Below are positions 34,418-43,335 of a stretch of DNA of 64,000 bases, piece by piece. The notes beneath the pieces are model-generated. The model did no database searches, was not told the DNA's origin, and was given only the letters and a program-made list of their open reading frames with translations. Position 1 is the first letter of the stretch. Every line of letters begins with the position of its first letter. The stretch spans positions 1 to 64,000 of the forward strand of contig NZ_KB893720.1 in NCBI RefSeq assembly GCF_000374165.1, written 5' to 3'. The DNA is from Parafrankia elaeagni (GTDB taxonomy: Bacteria > Actinomycetota > Actinomycetes > Frankiales > Frankiaceae). The position numbers were made by a program, and so were the translations under genes.

Positions 34418-35113
34418 ATGGATGGGCAGGAGCGCGTCGACGCGGCCCGGAACCGCGCGGCGATCCTGGCGGCGGCGGCGACACTGTTCGATCGGGACGG
34501 CGCCGAGAGCGTGTCGATGAGCGACATCGCCGAGGCCGCGGGGGTCGGGAAGGGCACCGTCTTCCGGCGGTTCGGTGATCGCACGGCACTGATCGAGGCT
34601 GTTCTGATGCCGCGGGTGAACGCGCTGAGCCAGCAGGTCGAGCACGGTGCACCACCGCTGGGCCCCGGCGGCTCCCCCGCGGAGGCCACGCGCGCCTACC
34701 TCGACGCGCTGCTCGATTTCGTGGTCGGCAACCGCACGTTGATCCGGGCGCTGGAGAACCGCGGGCCGAACGTCTACTACGCCAACGCGTCGAGCCGGTA
34801 CTGGATCGCCGAGCTGACCCGGCGCCTCACGGTGGCCCGCCCGGAGGAGGACGCCGACTACCTGGCGCACGTTCTGTTCACCGCACTGCGGGCGGACGTC
34901 GTCGACTACCTCATGACCGCGCGGGAGATGCCGCTGCGGCGCATCCGCGCCGGCCTGCACACGCTGGCCGGCGTGGCCTCCCCCGGAACCCCGGCCAGCC
35001 GCGAGATCGCCGGTGATCCGGCGCCCGGCAGCCCGACGGCCGGCACCCCGGTGGCCATCGCCCCGGTGGCGGTGGGCGACGGCCAGCCGGCCGGCACCCG
35101 GGCAGGCGGATGA
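34418..35113 (+). CDS. TetR-family transcriptional regulator
   Basis: 231 residues from ATG 34418, with AAGGAGG 8 bp upstream; the frame opens earlier but without a site. The DNA-binding domain reads VSMSDIAEAAGVGKGTVFRR followed by FGDRTALIEAVLMPRV. The C-terminal domain contains FVVGNRTLIRALENRGPNVY and ends in a Pro/Ala-rich tail of about 35 residues. No operator is obvious next to it. It lies divergent from the LLM gene and converges with the binding-protein gene; its target is unknown. Confidence 0.85.
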   Translation: MDGQERVDAARNRAAILAAAATLFDRDGAESVSMSDIAEAAGVGKGTVFRRFGDRTALIEAVLMPRVNALSQQVEHGAPPLGPGGSPAEATRAYLDALLDFVVGNRTLIRALENRGPNVYYANASSRYWIAELTRRLTVARPEEDADYLAHVLFTALRADVVDYLMTAREMPLRRIRAGLHTLAGVASPGTPASREIAGDPAPGSPTAGTPVAIAPVAVGDGQPAGTRAGG

Positions 35114-35200
35114 CGGCTGGCGGGCGGCGGCTGCTCAGGAGCCCTCGCTGACCGGCCCGTTGTCGGAATCCGGGCTGGCGCAGCGGGACGTGTGCGCCGA

Positions 35201-36409
35201 TCAGGCCACGTCGTGGGCGCAGAGCTTCTCCCGCGTGACGGCGAACGCCATGCCGGTCGGGTCGATCTCGACGAACGCGCTGCACTGGAGTGGGGTGGTG
35301 GCGTTGGTGCGCAGGTCGATGGGTTCGATCAGGCCGCCCGCGTCGAAGTCGGGCACGTTGCGCAGGGAGCTGATGAAGGACTCCCGGGTGGGGCAGTCGC
35401 CGGCAAGCTCGAGACCGCGCAGGAACATGTCGGCGTAGATGTACCCGTACATCGCGAACTGCTGGTCGGGCTGCCCGGTCTCCGGCGCGAACCGGCCCAT
35501 CGCCTCACGATAGGTCTCGATCGCCGGGCCGCCGCCCTCGAACGGGTGGAAGTACACAGGGAAGGACACGCCGACGAGCTGCTTCCCGAGGCGGCTCAGT
35601 GTGCTGCGGTCGTAGCCGCTGAGCGAGACGCTGGCGGCCAGCTCCACCTGGGAGTCATGAACGGCCTGCGAGATCTGCGCGAAGTCGTCCAGAGTGGTGA
35701 AACCGACCAGCGAGTCCGCGCCGCTCTCGGTGATCCGCCGCGCGATCTGGCGCGGGCTGTCACTGCCGGACGCGAAGGGAATGATCTCGGCCGTCGGCAG
35801 CCCGACCTCCCCGAACGCGGCCGCGTAGCGCCGGGCGAGATCCTGGACGAACTGCGCCGAACCGGTCGTCACGACCGCGACCTTCGACGCGCCGCGGATA
35901 CCCAGGTAGCGGCCGATGGTCTCGGGTGACACGTCGTAGAGGTGCGAGAACCAGTTCGGGTACTTCGCGAAGTCGGTCTGCGGGAGCCCGACGACCGGTA
36001 CGCCCTCCCGCGCCAGCCGCTCCGGCGAACCGCCGATGGTGGACGACACCATGAGCAGCCCGAAGACCGACTGCTGCTGGACGAGCTCGGTCGTCATGCG
36101 TTCGTTCGCCGTGGGCGAGGAGCCGTCGTCCCGCCAGTCGTAGACGACGGTGCGGCCGTGGATGCCCCCGTTGGCATTGGCCAGACCCAACCGCGCGTCC
36201 ACCCCGGAGCGGGCGGACGAGAGCGCCGCGCTACCGACGCCCGAGTTGGAGAACACGAATCCCAGGTTCACGTGATCGGCGGTGACGCCCGGCGTGTCGC
36301 AGGCGATGTTCGCCTCGGCACCGGCGCCGGGCGTGGAGCAGCTTGTCACGGCAGCCACGGCCAGCGCGACTGCCAGGCCTAACGGTCCGGCGAGGCCGTG
36401 TTTACGCAT
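35201..36409 (-). CDS. Branched-chain amino-acid-type ABC substrate-binding lipoprotein
   Basis: 402 residues from ATG 36409, with AAGGGG upstream. The signal RKHGLAGPLGLAVALAVAAV runs to TSCSTPG, a lipobox with cysteine 24. The mature part has the LivJ-type fold: LGFVFSNSGVGSAALSSARS, GLANANGGIHGRTVVYDWRD and KVAVVTTGSAQFVQDLARRY. Such proteins capture amino acids, amides or aromatic acids outside the membrane. No permease or ATPase gene is near, so it is an orphan and must use a distant transporter. Confidence 0.85.
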   Translation of the reverse strand: MRKHGLAGPLGLAVALAVAAVTSCSTPGAGAEANIACDTPGVTADHVNLGFVFSNSGVGSAALSSARSGVDARLGLANANGGIHGRTVVYDWRDDGSSPTANERMTTELVQQQSVFGLLMVSSTIGGSPERLAREGVPVVGLPQTDFAKYPNWFSHLYDVSPETIGRYLGIRGASKVAVVTTGSAQFVQDLARRYAAAFGEVGLPTAEIIPFASGSDSPRQIARRITESGADSLVGFTTLDDFAQISQAVHDSQVELAASVSLSGYDRSTLSRLGKQLVGVSFPVYFHPFEGGGPAIETYREAMGRFAPETGQPDQQFAMYGYIYADMFLRGLELAGDCPTRESFISSLRNVPDFDAGGLIEPIDLRTNATTPLQCSAFVEIDPTGMAFAVTREKLCAHDVA

Positions 36410-36721
36410 GAAATCCCCTTTGCTGACGCGAACGACATCCATGCCGTCGCAGACCGTAGCGAGCCACGCCCGTCGAGACGCCCATCGCCAACAACAGGTC
36501 ACGCTTTCCGATGATTCAGTTGATGCCGCAGGATAGTAGCCATCGCGCCCCGAGTGCGCACAAATACTCCTGAGCTGGGAAAACAGGCCACATTCCGGAC
36601 CAGAACCGCCGCCCGGCCGACCACGACACAACCCAGGACCGACAGCTGGATACTCAAAGGCCCGGTGTGACCAACGACCCACCGGCCGTACACGGACGTC
36701 CCCCGATGTGCGTGATACACA

Positions 36722-36740
36722 TAGTTGTACGATACAGCTA
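36722..36740. promoter_or_regulatory. Inverted repeat upstream of MFS gene
   Basis: TAGTTGTA (36722-36729) and TACAGCTA (36733-36740) form 8-bp arms with one mismatch around CGA. The site lies 15 bp before the MFS start codon, where TetR-type repressors of efflux pumps usually bind. The nearest tetR gene (34418) is 1.6 kb away and its link to this site is unproven. Confidence 0.5.
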
Positions 36741-36754
36741 ACTGTGGGGTGCAC

Positions 36755-38287
36755 ATGGTGTCCAGCGAAGTCCCTGGCAGCTCCCGGCCGGTTCCCGACG
36801 CAGGCTCCGCGGTCGGGGCGACAGAGGGCGGAGCACGGCGCGTCGAAGTGGTCATCGCCGTCCTGGCCTCGGCGGGCGTCGTCGTCGCGCTGATGCAGAC
36901 CCTGATGGTCCCGCTGATCCCGGTGCTGCCCCGCCTGCTGGACAGCAGTGCCGCGGACGCCTCCTGGGCCATCACCGCGACCCTGCTGACCGGCGCCGTC
37001 GCCAACCCGGTGTTCGGGCGTCTCGGTGATCTCTTCGGCAAGCGGCGGATGCTGCTCGTCGCCGCCTACTGCCTCGCCGCCGGGTCGCTGATCTGCGCGC
37101 TGAGCAGCTCGCTGGTGCCGATCGTCGCCGGGCGCGCCCTGCAGGGCCTCGGCCTGCCGATCATCCCGCTGGGCATCAGCATCATGCGGGACCTCCTGCC
37201 CCCCAGGCGGCTCATTCCGGCGATGGCCCTGATGAGCTCCTCGCTGGGCATCGGCGGGGCGCTGGGCCTGCCGATCGCGGCGGTCGTGGCGCAGAACTTC
37301 GACTGGCACGTGCTGTTCTGGGGGTCCCTGGTCGCGGCCGGCGCCCTCGTCGTCCTGATCACCGTGGTCGTGCCGGAATCCCCCGTCCGGGGGACGGGCA
37401 CCTTCGATCTGCCCGGCGCGGTGGCGCTCTCCGCCGGCCTGGTGGCCCTGCTGCTCGCGGTGACGAAGGGCGCGGCCTGGGGCTGGGCGAGCGCCACCAC
37501 CCTGGGGCTGTTCGCGGGCGCCGTCCTGGTCCTGCTGGCCTGGGGCTGGTGGGAGACCCGCACCACAGCCCCCCTGGTCGACCTGCGGACGTCCAGCCGC
37601 CGCCCGGTGCTCCTGACCAACATCGCGTCGACGGTGCTGGGCTTCGCGATGTACGCGATGTCGCTGATCAGTCCGCAGCTGCTGCAGCTGCCCCGGGCGA
37701 CCGGGCACGGCCTCGGCCAGTCGCTGGTCGCCACCGGCCTGTGGATGGCTCCCGGCGGCCTGGTGATGATGGCCATGTCACCGGTCGCCGGCCGGCTGAT
37801 CGCCGCCCGCGGGCCGAAGGCCGCCCTCATCACCGGCTCCGCGGTGATCACGGCGGGCTACCTGCTGGCACAGGGCCTGCTCGGCACGCCCTGGGGCCTG
37901 CTCATCGTCACCGCGGTGATCAGCACCGGCGTCGGTCTCGCGTACGCGGCGATGCCGACCCTGATCATGACGTCGGCGCCGGCGTCCGAGGGCGCGGCCG
38001 CCAACGGCCTCAACACCCTGATGCGCTCGATCGGGACGTCCACCGCCAGTGCGGTGATCGGTGTGGTCCTGGCCAACATGACGATCTCCTTCGGCGCGAG
38101 CACCGTGCCCTCGCTCACCGGCATGCGGGTCGGGTTCCTGATCGGTGCGGGGGCCGCGCTGGCCGCCTGCCTGCTCGCACTGGCCATTCCCGGACGGGCG
38201 GCGCGACCGGTCGGCGCCGTCGTCCCCGACCAGCGTCCGACGTCGACCAGCACGGCCCGCTCGGGAGCGGGTGCGAGCGTCTCCTGA
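36755..38287 (+). CDS. MFS transporter, DHA2-type (14 membrane segments)
   Basis: 510 residues from ATG 36755; an in-frame ATG at 36725 falls inside the inverted repeat and is less likely. Motif A is GRLGDLFGKRRML between helices 2 and 3; helix 5 has GIGGALGLPIAAVVAQNFDW, and a second large block of helices ends at residue 480. The number of hydrophobic segments (about 14) places it in the drug:proton antiporter-2 group that exports drugs, dyes or natural products. The substrate is not predictable. Confidence 0.87.
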   Translation: MVSSEVPGSSRPVPDAGSAVGATEGGARRVEVVIAVLASAGVVVALMQTLMVPLIPVLPRLLDSSAADASWAITATLLTGAVANPVFGRLGDLFGKRRMLLVAAYCLAAGSLICALSSSLVPIVAGRALQGLGLPIIPLGISIMRDLLPPRRLIPAMALMSSSLGIGGALGLPIAAVVAQNFDWHVLFWGSLVAAGALVVLITVVVPESPVRGTGTFDLPGAVALSAGLVALLLAVTKGAAWGWASATTLGLFAGAVLVLLAWGWWETRTTAPLVDLRTSSRRPVLLTNIASTVLGFAMYAMSLISPQLLQLPRATGHGLGQSLVATGLWMAPGGLVMMAMSPVAGRLIAARGPKAALITGSAVITAGYLLAQGLLGTPWGLLIVTAVISTGVGLAYAAMPTLIMTSAPASEGAAANGLNTLMRSIGTSTASAVIGVVLANMTISFGASTVPSLTGMRVGFLIGAGAALAACLLALAIPGRAARPVGAVVPDQRPTSTSTARSGAGASVS

Positions 38288-38605
38288 CCACCTCGGTTCC
38301 GGGGTGCCGGCGGCGGGGCTGCCGGCGCTCGCGGCCGACCGTCGATGCCTTCGAGGCCCCCGACGCCTTCGACGCCTTCGACGCCTTCGACGAGCGGGAA
38401 AATAGTTATGCCATCGCCTGAATTCTGATAGGAACAAAGAGGGAAACGAAAATATCACCCTGCGTCGGCAAACAGAAACGCTCAGTGTCGAGTCATGCGG
38501 GGCAGCGGATTCCTTCGAGCAGGATGGCGGTGCCCGCATGGACATCGAGGCCGACCGGGGAGCGACCTGGCGCAGCGCGCCCGCCCCGACCGCCGGGCGG
38601 GCGTC
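38288..38605. other. Intergenic region with short tandem repeat
   Basis: About 320 bp without a supported gene. GACGCCTTC-type 9-mers repeat about four times at 38362-38392. A less GC-rich stretch (38398-38465) follows and is the likely place for the promoter of the CoA-transferase operon. Confidence 0.5.
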
Positions 38606-39934
38606 GTGACGACACCCGAGGTGGCCCGGCCTCTCGCGGGCCTGCGGGTGATCGAGTGTGCGAGCTTCGTCGCCGGGCCCACCGGCGGGATGACCCTCGC
38701 CCAGCTCGGTGCCGACGTGATCAGGATCGACCCGGTCGGCGGCGGCAGTGACCACCAGCGCTGGCCCGTCGCCCCGACCGGCGAGAGCTACTACTGGACG
38801 TCCCTCAACAAGGCGAAACGCTCCGTCGCGATCGACATGCGCTCCCCCGCGGGCAAGGAGCTGGTGGCAGCCCTGATCACCGCGCCGGGCCCGGAGCAGG
38901 GCGTGCTCGTCGACAATGTCGTCGGGCGGCGCTGGATGGCGCACGACGCCCTCGCCGAGCGCCGGGCGGACCTGATCCACGTCCGGGTCCAGGGCTATCC
39001 GGACGGCCGGCCGGCCGTCGACTACACGGTCAACGCCGAGGTCGGCCTGCCCGGCATCACCGGTCGCGAGGAGGGCGGCGCGCCGGTCAACCACGTGCTG
39101 CCGGCCTGGGACTACATCACCGGCATGAGCGTGTCGACGGCTGTCCTGGCCGCGCTGCGCGACCGTGACCGCACCGGCGCCGGCGCGTTCATCGAGCTGG
39201 CCCTCTCCGACGTCGCGCTCGCCGGCGTGGCGAACATGGGCTGGCTGTCCGAGGCCGCCGCCCGCGGAGTGGAGCGGCCCCGGCACGGCAACCACGTCTA
39301 CGGCAGCTTCGGCGTCGACTTCACCTGCAGCGACGGCAACCGGGTGATGGTGGTCGCGCTCACCGAGGGCCAGTGGGCGGCGCTCTGCTCGGTGACCAAG
39401 ACCGGCGAGGTGTTCGCGGCGCTGGAGACCGCCCTGGACGCCGACCTCACCCAGGAGGCCGACCGGTACCGGCTGCGCGAGACCATCGCCGCGGTGCTGC
39501 GCCCCTGGTTCGCCGCCCGCGACTACGCCCAGGTCGCGGGCGAGCTCGACGCCGCCCGCGTGCTGTGGGGCCGGTACCGGGGCATGGTCGACGTCGTCGC
39601 CGCGCACGCCGCGAACCCCCTCCCCGTGCTCGCGGACGTCGAGCTGCCCACCAGGGACCACGCGACGGGACCGGTCACGGCGATCACCGCACGCTCGCCG
39701 ATGAGGTGGAACGGCCGGTACGGTGCCCCCGGTGCCGCTCCTCGCCTCGGCGAGCACACCGTGCCCGTCCTGGCCGAGGTCCTCGGGCTCGGCGACGCCG
39801 AGATCGGGCGGCTGGTCGACAGCGGCGTGATCAGCCGGCCCACGACAGGGTCTGGCGAGCCGGGCCGGTCAGACGGGTCGGGCGAGTCAGACGGGTCGGG
39901 CGAGTCGGGCGAGTCGGCGGGAGCGCGCGGATGA
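38606..39934 (+). CDS. Class III CoA-transferase family protein (2-methylfumaryl-CoA isomerase-like)
   Basis: 442 residues from GTG 38606; the frame is open upstream without a site. The fold signature LAGLRVIECASFVAGPTGGM, then QLGADVIRIDPVGG and SLNKAKRSVAIDMRSPAGKE, belongs to the CaiB/formyl-CoA transferase family. YTVNAEVGLPGITG and AWDYITGMSVSTAVLAAL resemble mesaconyl-CoA C1-C4 transferases rather than formyl-CoA transferase. The C-terminal 30 residues are a Gly/Ser/Glu repeat. The stop overlaps the MaoC gene as ATGA. Together the pair could move CoA on and hydrate a branched unsaturated acyl-CoA; substrate identity is inference. Confidence 0.8.
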   Translation: MTTPEVARPLAGLRVIECASFVAGPTGGMTLAQLGADVIRIDPVGGGSDHQRWPVAPTGESYYWTSLNKAKRSVAIDMRSPAGKELVAALITAPGPEQGVLVDNVVGRRWMAHDALAERRADLIHVRVQGYPDGRPAVDYTVNAEVGLPGITGREEGGAPVNHVLPAWDYITGMSVSTAVLAALRDRDRTGAGAFIELALSDVALAGVANMGWLSEAAARGVERPRHGNHVYGSFGVDFTCSDGNRVMVVALTEGQWAALCSVTKTGEVFAALETALDADLTQEADRYRLRETIAAVLRPWFAARDYAQVAGELDAARVLWGRYRGMVDVVAAHAANPLPVLADVELPTRDHATGPVTAITARSPMRWNGRYGAPGAAPRLGEHTVPVLAEVLGLGDAEIGRLVDSGVISRPTTGSGEPGRSDGSGESDGSGESGESAGARG

Positions 39935-40929
39935 CGATCGGAGCTGTCGCCGAGGGTCCCTACTTCGACGAGCTGGCCGTCGGGCAGACGTTCCGTTCCG
40001 CGCCGGGGGTGACACTCACTCCGGGCCTGGTCGACGTCCACCGTTCCATCGTCGGTGGCCGGCTCGCGCTCGCCCTCGACACCGCGCTGTGCGCCGAGGT
40101 CACCGGCGGTGCCGCCCTCGCGCCGCCGAACGTCGTCTGGGACGTCGCCATCGGCCAGTCCACCGTCGTCACCCACCACGTCAAGGCCAACCTCTTCTAC
40201 CGGGGCCTGGTCTTCCGCCGCACCCCGGCGATGGGCGACACACTGCGGACGTCCACCGAGGTCGTCGCACTGCGGCAGAACAGTGTGCGGCCCGGCCGGC
40301 GGCCCACCGGCCTCGCGGTGCTCCGGATCACCACCGTCGACCAGCACGGACGTCCGGTCCTGGACTTCTGGCGCTGCGCGATGCTGCCGCTGCGCGACCC
40401 GGAGCGTGCGACCGGTCACCGCGACGACGTCGAGTCCGTCGGCGCCCCGCCGGCCCCGGCGGAGCTTGCCGCCGTCGTCGACGGCTGGGACCTCGCCCGC
40501 TTCGCCGCCGCCACCGAGGGCTTCCGCTTCGCCGACCTGAAGGCCGGGCAGAGCTGGCTCGTCGGCGGCGGGGACGTCGTGTCGAGCGCGCCGGAACTGG
40601 CCAGGCTCACCCTCAACATCGCGCAGGTCCACCACGACAGCGCCGCCGGCGGCGGACGTCGGCTGGTCTACGGCGGTCACACGATCGGGCTGGCGTTCGC
40701 GCAGGTCACACGGGCGCTGCCGGCGCTGGTGACGGTCGCGGGGTGGCACGGGTGCGACCACGTCGGCCCGGTGTACGAGGGCGACACGCTGCGCAGCGAG
40801 ATCACCGTCGAGGAGCTGAGCCCCCTCCCCGCCTGCGGCGGGCTTGTCAGTCTCCGCTCCCGCGTGCGTGCCGACGGGGACCCTGACCGTGACGTGCTCG
40901 ACTGGAAGTTCGTGGCAGTCCTGCCCTGA
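39931..40929 (+). CDS. MaoC-like double hot-dog hydratase (mesaconyl-C4-CoA hydratase-like)
   Basis: 332 residues; its ATG overlaps the preceding stop. Two hot-dog halves are visible: PYFDELAVGQTFRSAPGVTL with NLFYRGLVFRRTPAMGDTLR, and FADLKAGQSWLVGGGDVVSS with YGGHTIGLAFAQVTRALPAL and GPVYEGDTLRSEITVEEL. The second half carries the hydratase-type His in GGHTIGLAF. The linked class III CoA-transferase makes mesaconyl-CoA or a similar branched enoyl-CoA a plausible substrate. The whole 3-hydroxypropionate route is not present here, so a catabolic or salvage role is more likely. Confidence 0.8.
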   Translation: MTIGAVAEGPYFDELAVGQTFRSAPGVTLTPGLVDVHRSIVGGRLALALDTALCAEVTGGAALAPPNVVWDVAIGQSTVVTHHVKANLFYRGLVFRRTPAMGDTLRTSTEVVALRQNSVRPGRRPTGLAVLRITTVDQHGRPVLDFWRCAMLPLRDPERATGHRDDVESVGAPPAPAELAAVVDGWDLARFAAATEGFRFADLKAGQSWLVGGGDVVSSAPELARLTLNIAQVHHDSAAGGGRRLVYGGHTIGLAFAQVTRALPALVTVAGWHGCDHVGPVYEGDTLRSEITVEELSPLPACGGLVSLRSRVRADGDPDRDVLDWKFVAVLP

Positions 40930-41350
40930 CAGCAGGCCCGCAGGGCGCCAGCGTCACCGAGGCGCCGGGGCCGGCCCCGCGCCGGGCGGGCCAGGCACTG
41001 ATCCTCCGGTTCCGCCCGGCACGAGCCGGCACGTGATCAGGCACTTTGCGCCGGGCGTCCTCATCCCGTCGACATTCCGTCGACGTCATTCACCAGTTGC
41101 TACCTCGTGGCGCCGCGGAGTTATCCCACGCCGGTGCGCGGCGAACACTGGCGGGAAGCCATCCCCACGCACCGGGGTGCGACCACCTCTCGGTAGCAAT
41201 ACCGGCACCTTTGGGGGGACCGCCGGGGGGCGGTGTTGAACCCCCACAGGGCGGACGATACTTTTTGCCATGCAAGGTCATTCCAATGGGGGGGATGACT
41301 GGGGTTGCCGCTGTGCAAGGCCGAGCAACCCCGCAAGGAGACTCACGCAC
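40930..41350. other. Long leader/intergenic region before the cutinase gene
   Basis: About 420 bp with no supported gene. The last 140 bp hold a G-rich hairpin (41213-41245) and a ribosome binding site (AAGGAG) 9 bp before the cutinase ATG. The part just upstream of the hairpin contains several short inverted segments and could be a structured 5' leader, but it does not match a riboswitch class I know. Confidence 0.5.
41213..41245 (+). promoter_or_regulatory. G-rich stem-loop in the cutinase leader
   Basis: ACCGCC (41219-41224) pairs with GGCGGT (41229-41234) around GGGG. The flanking GGGGGG (41213-41218) can pair with CCCCC (41241-41245) with an internal GTTGAA bulge. It lies 105 bp upstream of the cutinase start and could attenuate or stabilise the mRNA. 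Confidence 0.45.
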
Positions 41351-42016
41351 ATGAGGCTTGCCCGTTCCTGGAAACAGCGCGCTGTGGCGGTCTTCCTGAC
41401 TGCTGTCGCCGGCACACTGGGTGCCGGAATCACGGCCAGCCCCGTATCCGCGGCGACCTGTTCCGATGTCGATGTGGTTTTTGCCCGCGGCAGTGGCGAA
41501 CTCCCGGGCCTTGGAATCACCGGCACCCCGTTCGTCAACTCCGTGAAGCAGGGGCTCACCGGGAAGACGGTCAGCTCCTACGCGGTGAACTACGCGGCTG
41601 ACATCGCCCAGACGTCCGACGGTGCTGGCGCCACCGACATGACCCGGCACGTCCGCTCGGTGGCCGCCTCCTGCCCGAACACCAAGTTCGTGCTGGGTGG
41701 CTACTCGCAGGGCGCCAGCGTCACCGACATCTCGATCGGCATCCGGACCTTCCTCGGTTCGGGCGAGACCATCCCGACCGAGCTCGCGCCGCGGGTCGCC
41801 GCGGTCGTCGTCTTCGGTAACCCGCTCGCGCTGTTCGGCCAGAAAATCACCACGGCGAGCCCGCTCTACGGCCCGAAGGCCAAGGAGTTCTGCAACCTGG
41901 GTGACCCCGTCTGCGCCGGCGGATTCAACGTCTTCGCACATCTCACTTACGGATTCGACGGCAGCACGGCCAACGGTGCCTCCTTCGCCGTCTCGAAGGT
42001 GCGCGCGCTCGGCTGA
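41351..42016 (+). CDS. Secreted cutinase-family esterase
   Basis: 221 residues from ATG 41351. The signal peptide RLARSWKQRAVAVFLTAVAG ends near PVSAATC. The mature enzyme has ATCSDVDVVFARGSGELPGL, the nucleophile S119 in FVLGGYSQGAS, D185 in FCNLGDPVC and H197 in FNVFAHLTY, a complete catalytic triad. The cysteine pairs C37/C108 and C181/C188 fit the usual disulfides. Actinobacterial cutinases cleave polyesters, lipids and phospholipids outside the cell. The gene is single, and a very strong hairpin follows its stop. It could feed fatty acyl chains to the acyl-CoA dehydrogenase operon next door, which is inference. Confidence 0.92.
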   Translation: MRLARSWKQRAVAVFLTAVAGTLGAGITASPVSAATCSDVDVVFARGSGELPGLGITGTPFVNSVKQGLTGKTVSSYAVNYAADIAQTSDGAGATDMTRHVRSVAASCPNTKFVLGGYSQGASVTDISIGIRTFLGSGETIPTELAPRVAAVVVFGNPLALFGQKITTASPLYGPKAKEFCNLGDPVCAGGFNVFAHLTYGFDGSTANGASFAVSKVRALG

Positions 42017-42043
42017 CATCCACGGTAATCAGGTCGGTCAGTT

Positions 42044-42100
42044 CGGGGCCGGTCCCGAACCGAATCCCTGCACCGGGATTCGGTTCGCGGGCCGGCCCCG
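42044..42100. terminator. Long bidirectional terminator hairpin
   Basis: CGAACCGAATCCC (42056-42068) and GGGATTCGGTTCG (42075-42087) form a perfect 13-bp stem with a 6-nt loop. Outer arms CGGGGCCGG (42044-42052) and CCGGCCCCG (42092-42100) add nine pairs. It lies between the convergent cutinase and acyl-CoA dehydrogenase genes and should stop transcription from both sides. Confidence 0.8.
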
Positions 42101-42237
42101 CCGTCTGCGATTAGTTTCCGTAGTCAGTTCATTTCGCATATTGGCCGTTTATTGACCTGGACGTGTTGCTTCGGGCTGTGCCACAGGTCACTCGGGGGCG
42201 TCCCCCTGACCGGCCGTAATGCGGGCGGTCAGGGCGC

Positions 42238-43335
42238 TCAGGGGGCGGAGAACCTCGCACCGAGCCGGGCGCGGTGCGCCGCCGGCGCGCCGAACAGCGA
42301 CCGGTTCAGCAGCGCCCGTTTCAGGTAGACGTGGACCCCGCCCTCCCAGGTGTAGCCGATGCCACCGTGCAGCTGCATCGCCGCGCCCACGATGTCGACG
42401 GCGGCGGCGCAGACGTACGACTTCGCCCGCGACACGGCGACACCGGCGTCGGGGTCGTCGGCCGCCACCGACCGCACCGCCTCGCCGAGCAGCTCCCGAC
42501 CGACCGCTATCTGGACGAACATGTCGGCGCAGGCGTGCTTCACCGCCTGGAACGAGCCGATGGGACGTCCGAACTGCCGACGGGTCCCCGCGTACTCGAC
42601 AGTGGTCTCGAGCATCGCCTCCGCCAGGCCGAGGCCGTCGCAGGCCATCGCCAGCGCGGCTCGGTCACGCAGCCGCCGGGCGGCCGCCGCCGGGTCGTCA
42701 CCGCCGAACCGCCACACCGAGGCGGGGTCGACCGGGGCGCCGTCGACGACCACGGTGCCGAGGCCGCGGGTCTCGTCCAGGACGGGCCGGTCGGTGACGG
42801 TGACACCCGGGTCGCCCGGACGGACCCGCACCACCACCGGCAGCCCGTCCGGATCGACGGCGAGCAGCAGGACCTGGTCGGCGCCGGCCGCGTCCGGCAC
42901 GAAGTCGGCCTGGCCGCTCGCCCGGTGCGCGTCGAGCCGGAAGGCGGCCGTGTCGTCATCGCCCGTGGGCAGCGCGACCGCGAGGCGCTGGCTTCCCACG
43001 GCGGCCGCGCGCAGCAGCTCGTCCCGCCCCGGCCCGGCCTCGAGCAGGCGCAGTGCGCCGACACCGAGCACAGCCGAGCCCAGGTAGGGGGTGCTCGCCG
43101 CGGCCCGGCCCAGCTCGTGCAGGACGACCGCGACCTCGGCGAAGGTCACGCCCGCGCCGTCGAGCTCCTCCGGGGCCTCCAGCCCGAGCCAGCCGGTGTC
43201 GGCGAGCAGCGACCAGTCGACCGTGGCGTACGTCTGGTCGGGGCCGGCCTTGGCGGCGTTGCGGCGCAGCAGGTCCCGGGCCACGGCGCGCAGCTCCCGG
43301 TGCAGCTCGGCCGTCTCGTCAGGTCCGGCGCTCAT
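42238..43335 (-). CDS. Acyl-CoA dehydrogenase, short subunit type (1)
   Basis: 365 residues; its ATG overlaps the stop of the next gene as ATGA. Acyl-CoA dehydrogenase features include EAPEELDGAGVTFAEVAVVL, YAGTRRQFGRPIGSFQAVKH and QLHGGIGYTWEGGVHVYLKR. The catalytic glutamate motif of the long subunits (GGTSEIQR) is absent, and the C-terminus ends soon after. Short and long FadE genes side by side are known from actinobacterial alpha2-beta2 enzymes that act on steroid or other bulky acyl-CoAs. It is the last gene of the four-gene run. Confidence 0.85.
   Translation of the reverse strand: MSAGPDETAELHRELRAVARDLLRRNAAKAGPDQTYATVDWSLLADTGWLGLEAPEELDGAGVTFAEVAVVLHELGRAAASTPYLGSAVLGVGALRLLEAGPGRDELLRAAAVGSQRLAVALPTGDDDTAAFRLDAHRASGQADFVPDAAGADQVLLLAVDPDGLPVVVRVRPGDPGVTVTDRPVLDETRGLGTVVVDGAPVDPASVWRFGGDDPAAAARRLRDRAALAMACDGLGLAEAMLETTVEYAGTRRQFGRPIGSFQAVKHACADMFVQIAVGRELLGEAVRSVAADDPDAGVAVSRAKSYVCAAAVDIVGAAMQLHGGIGYTWEGGVHVYLKRALLNRSLFGAPAAHRARLGARFSAP

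Noticed and set aside
35201-37708. Long 835-codon minus-strand frame extending the binding-protein gene over the MFS gene
   Set aside because: The lipoprotein signal at 36409 marks the true start; the extension is antisense to the MFS transporter.
38362-38392. GACGCCTTC repeats as part of a coding DAF-repeat protein
   Set aside because: The frame through it overlaps the MFS gene out of frame and has no start or domain; treated as a short tandem repeat.
41100-41300. Cutinase leader as a ydaO-type (cyclic di-AMP) riboswitch
   Set aside because: The G-rich hairpin does not follow the conserved order of that class as I know it; I keep only the stem-loop.
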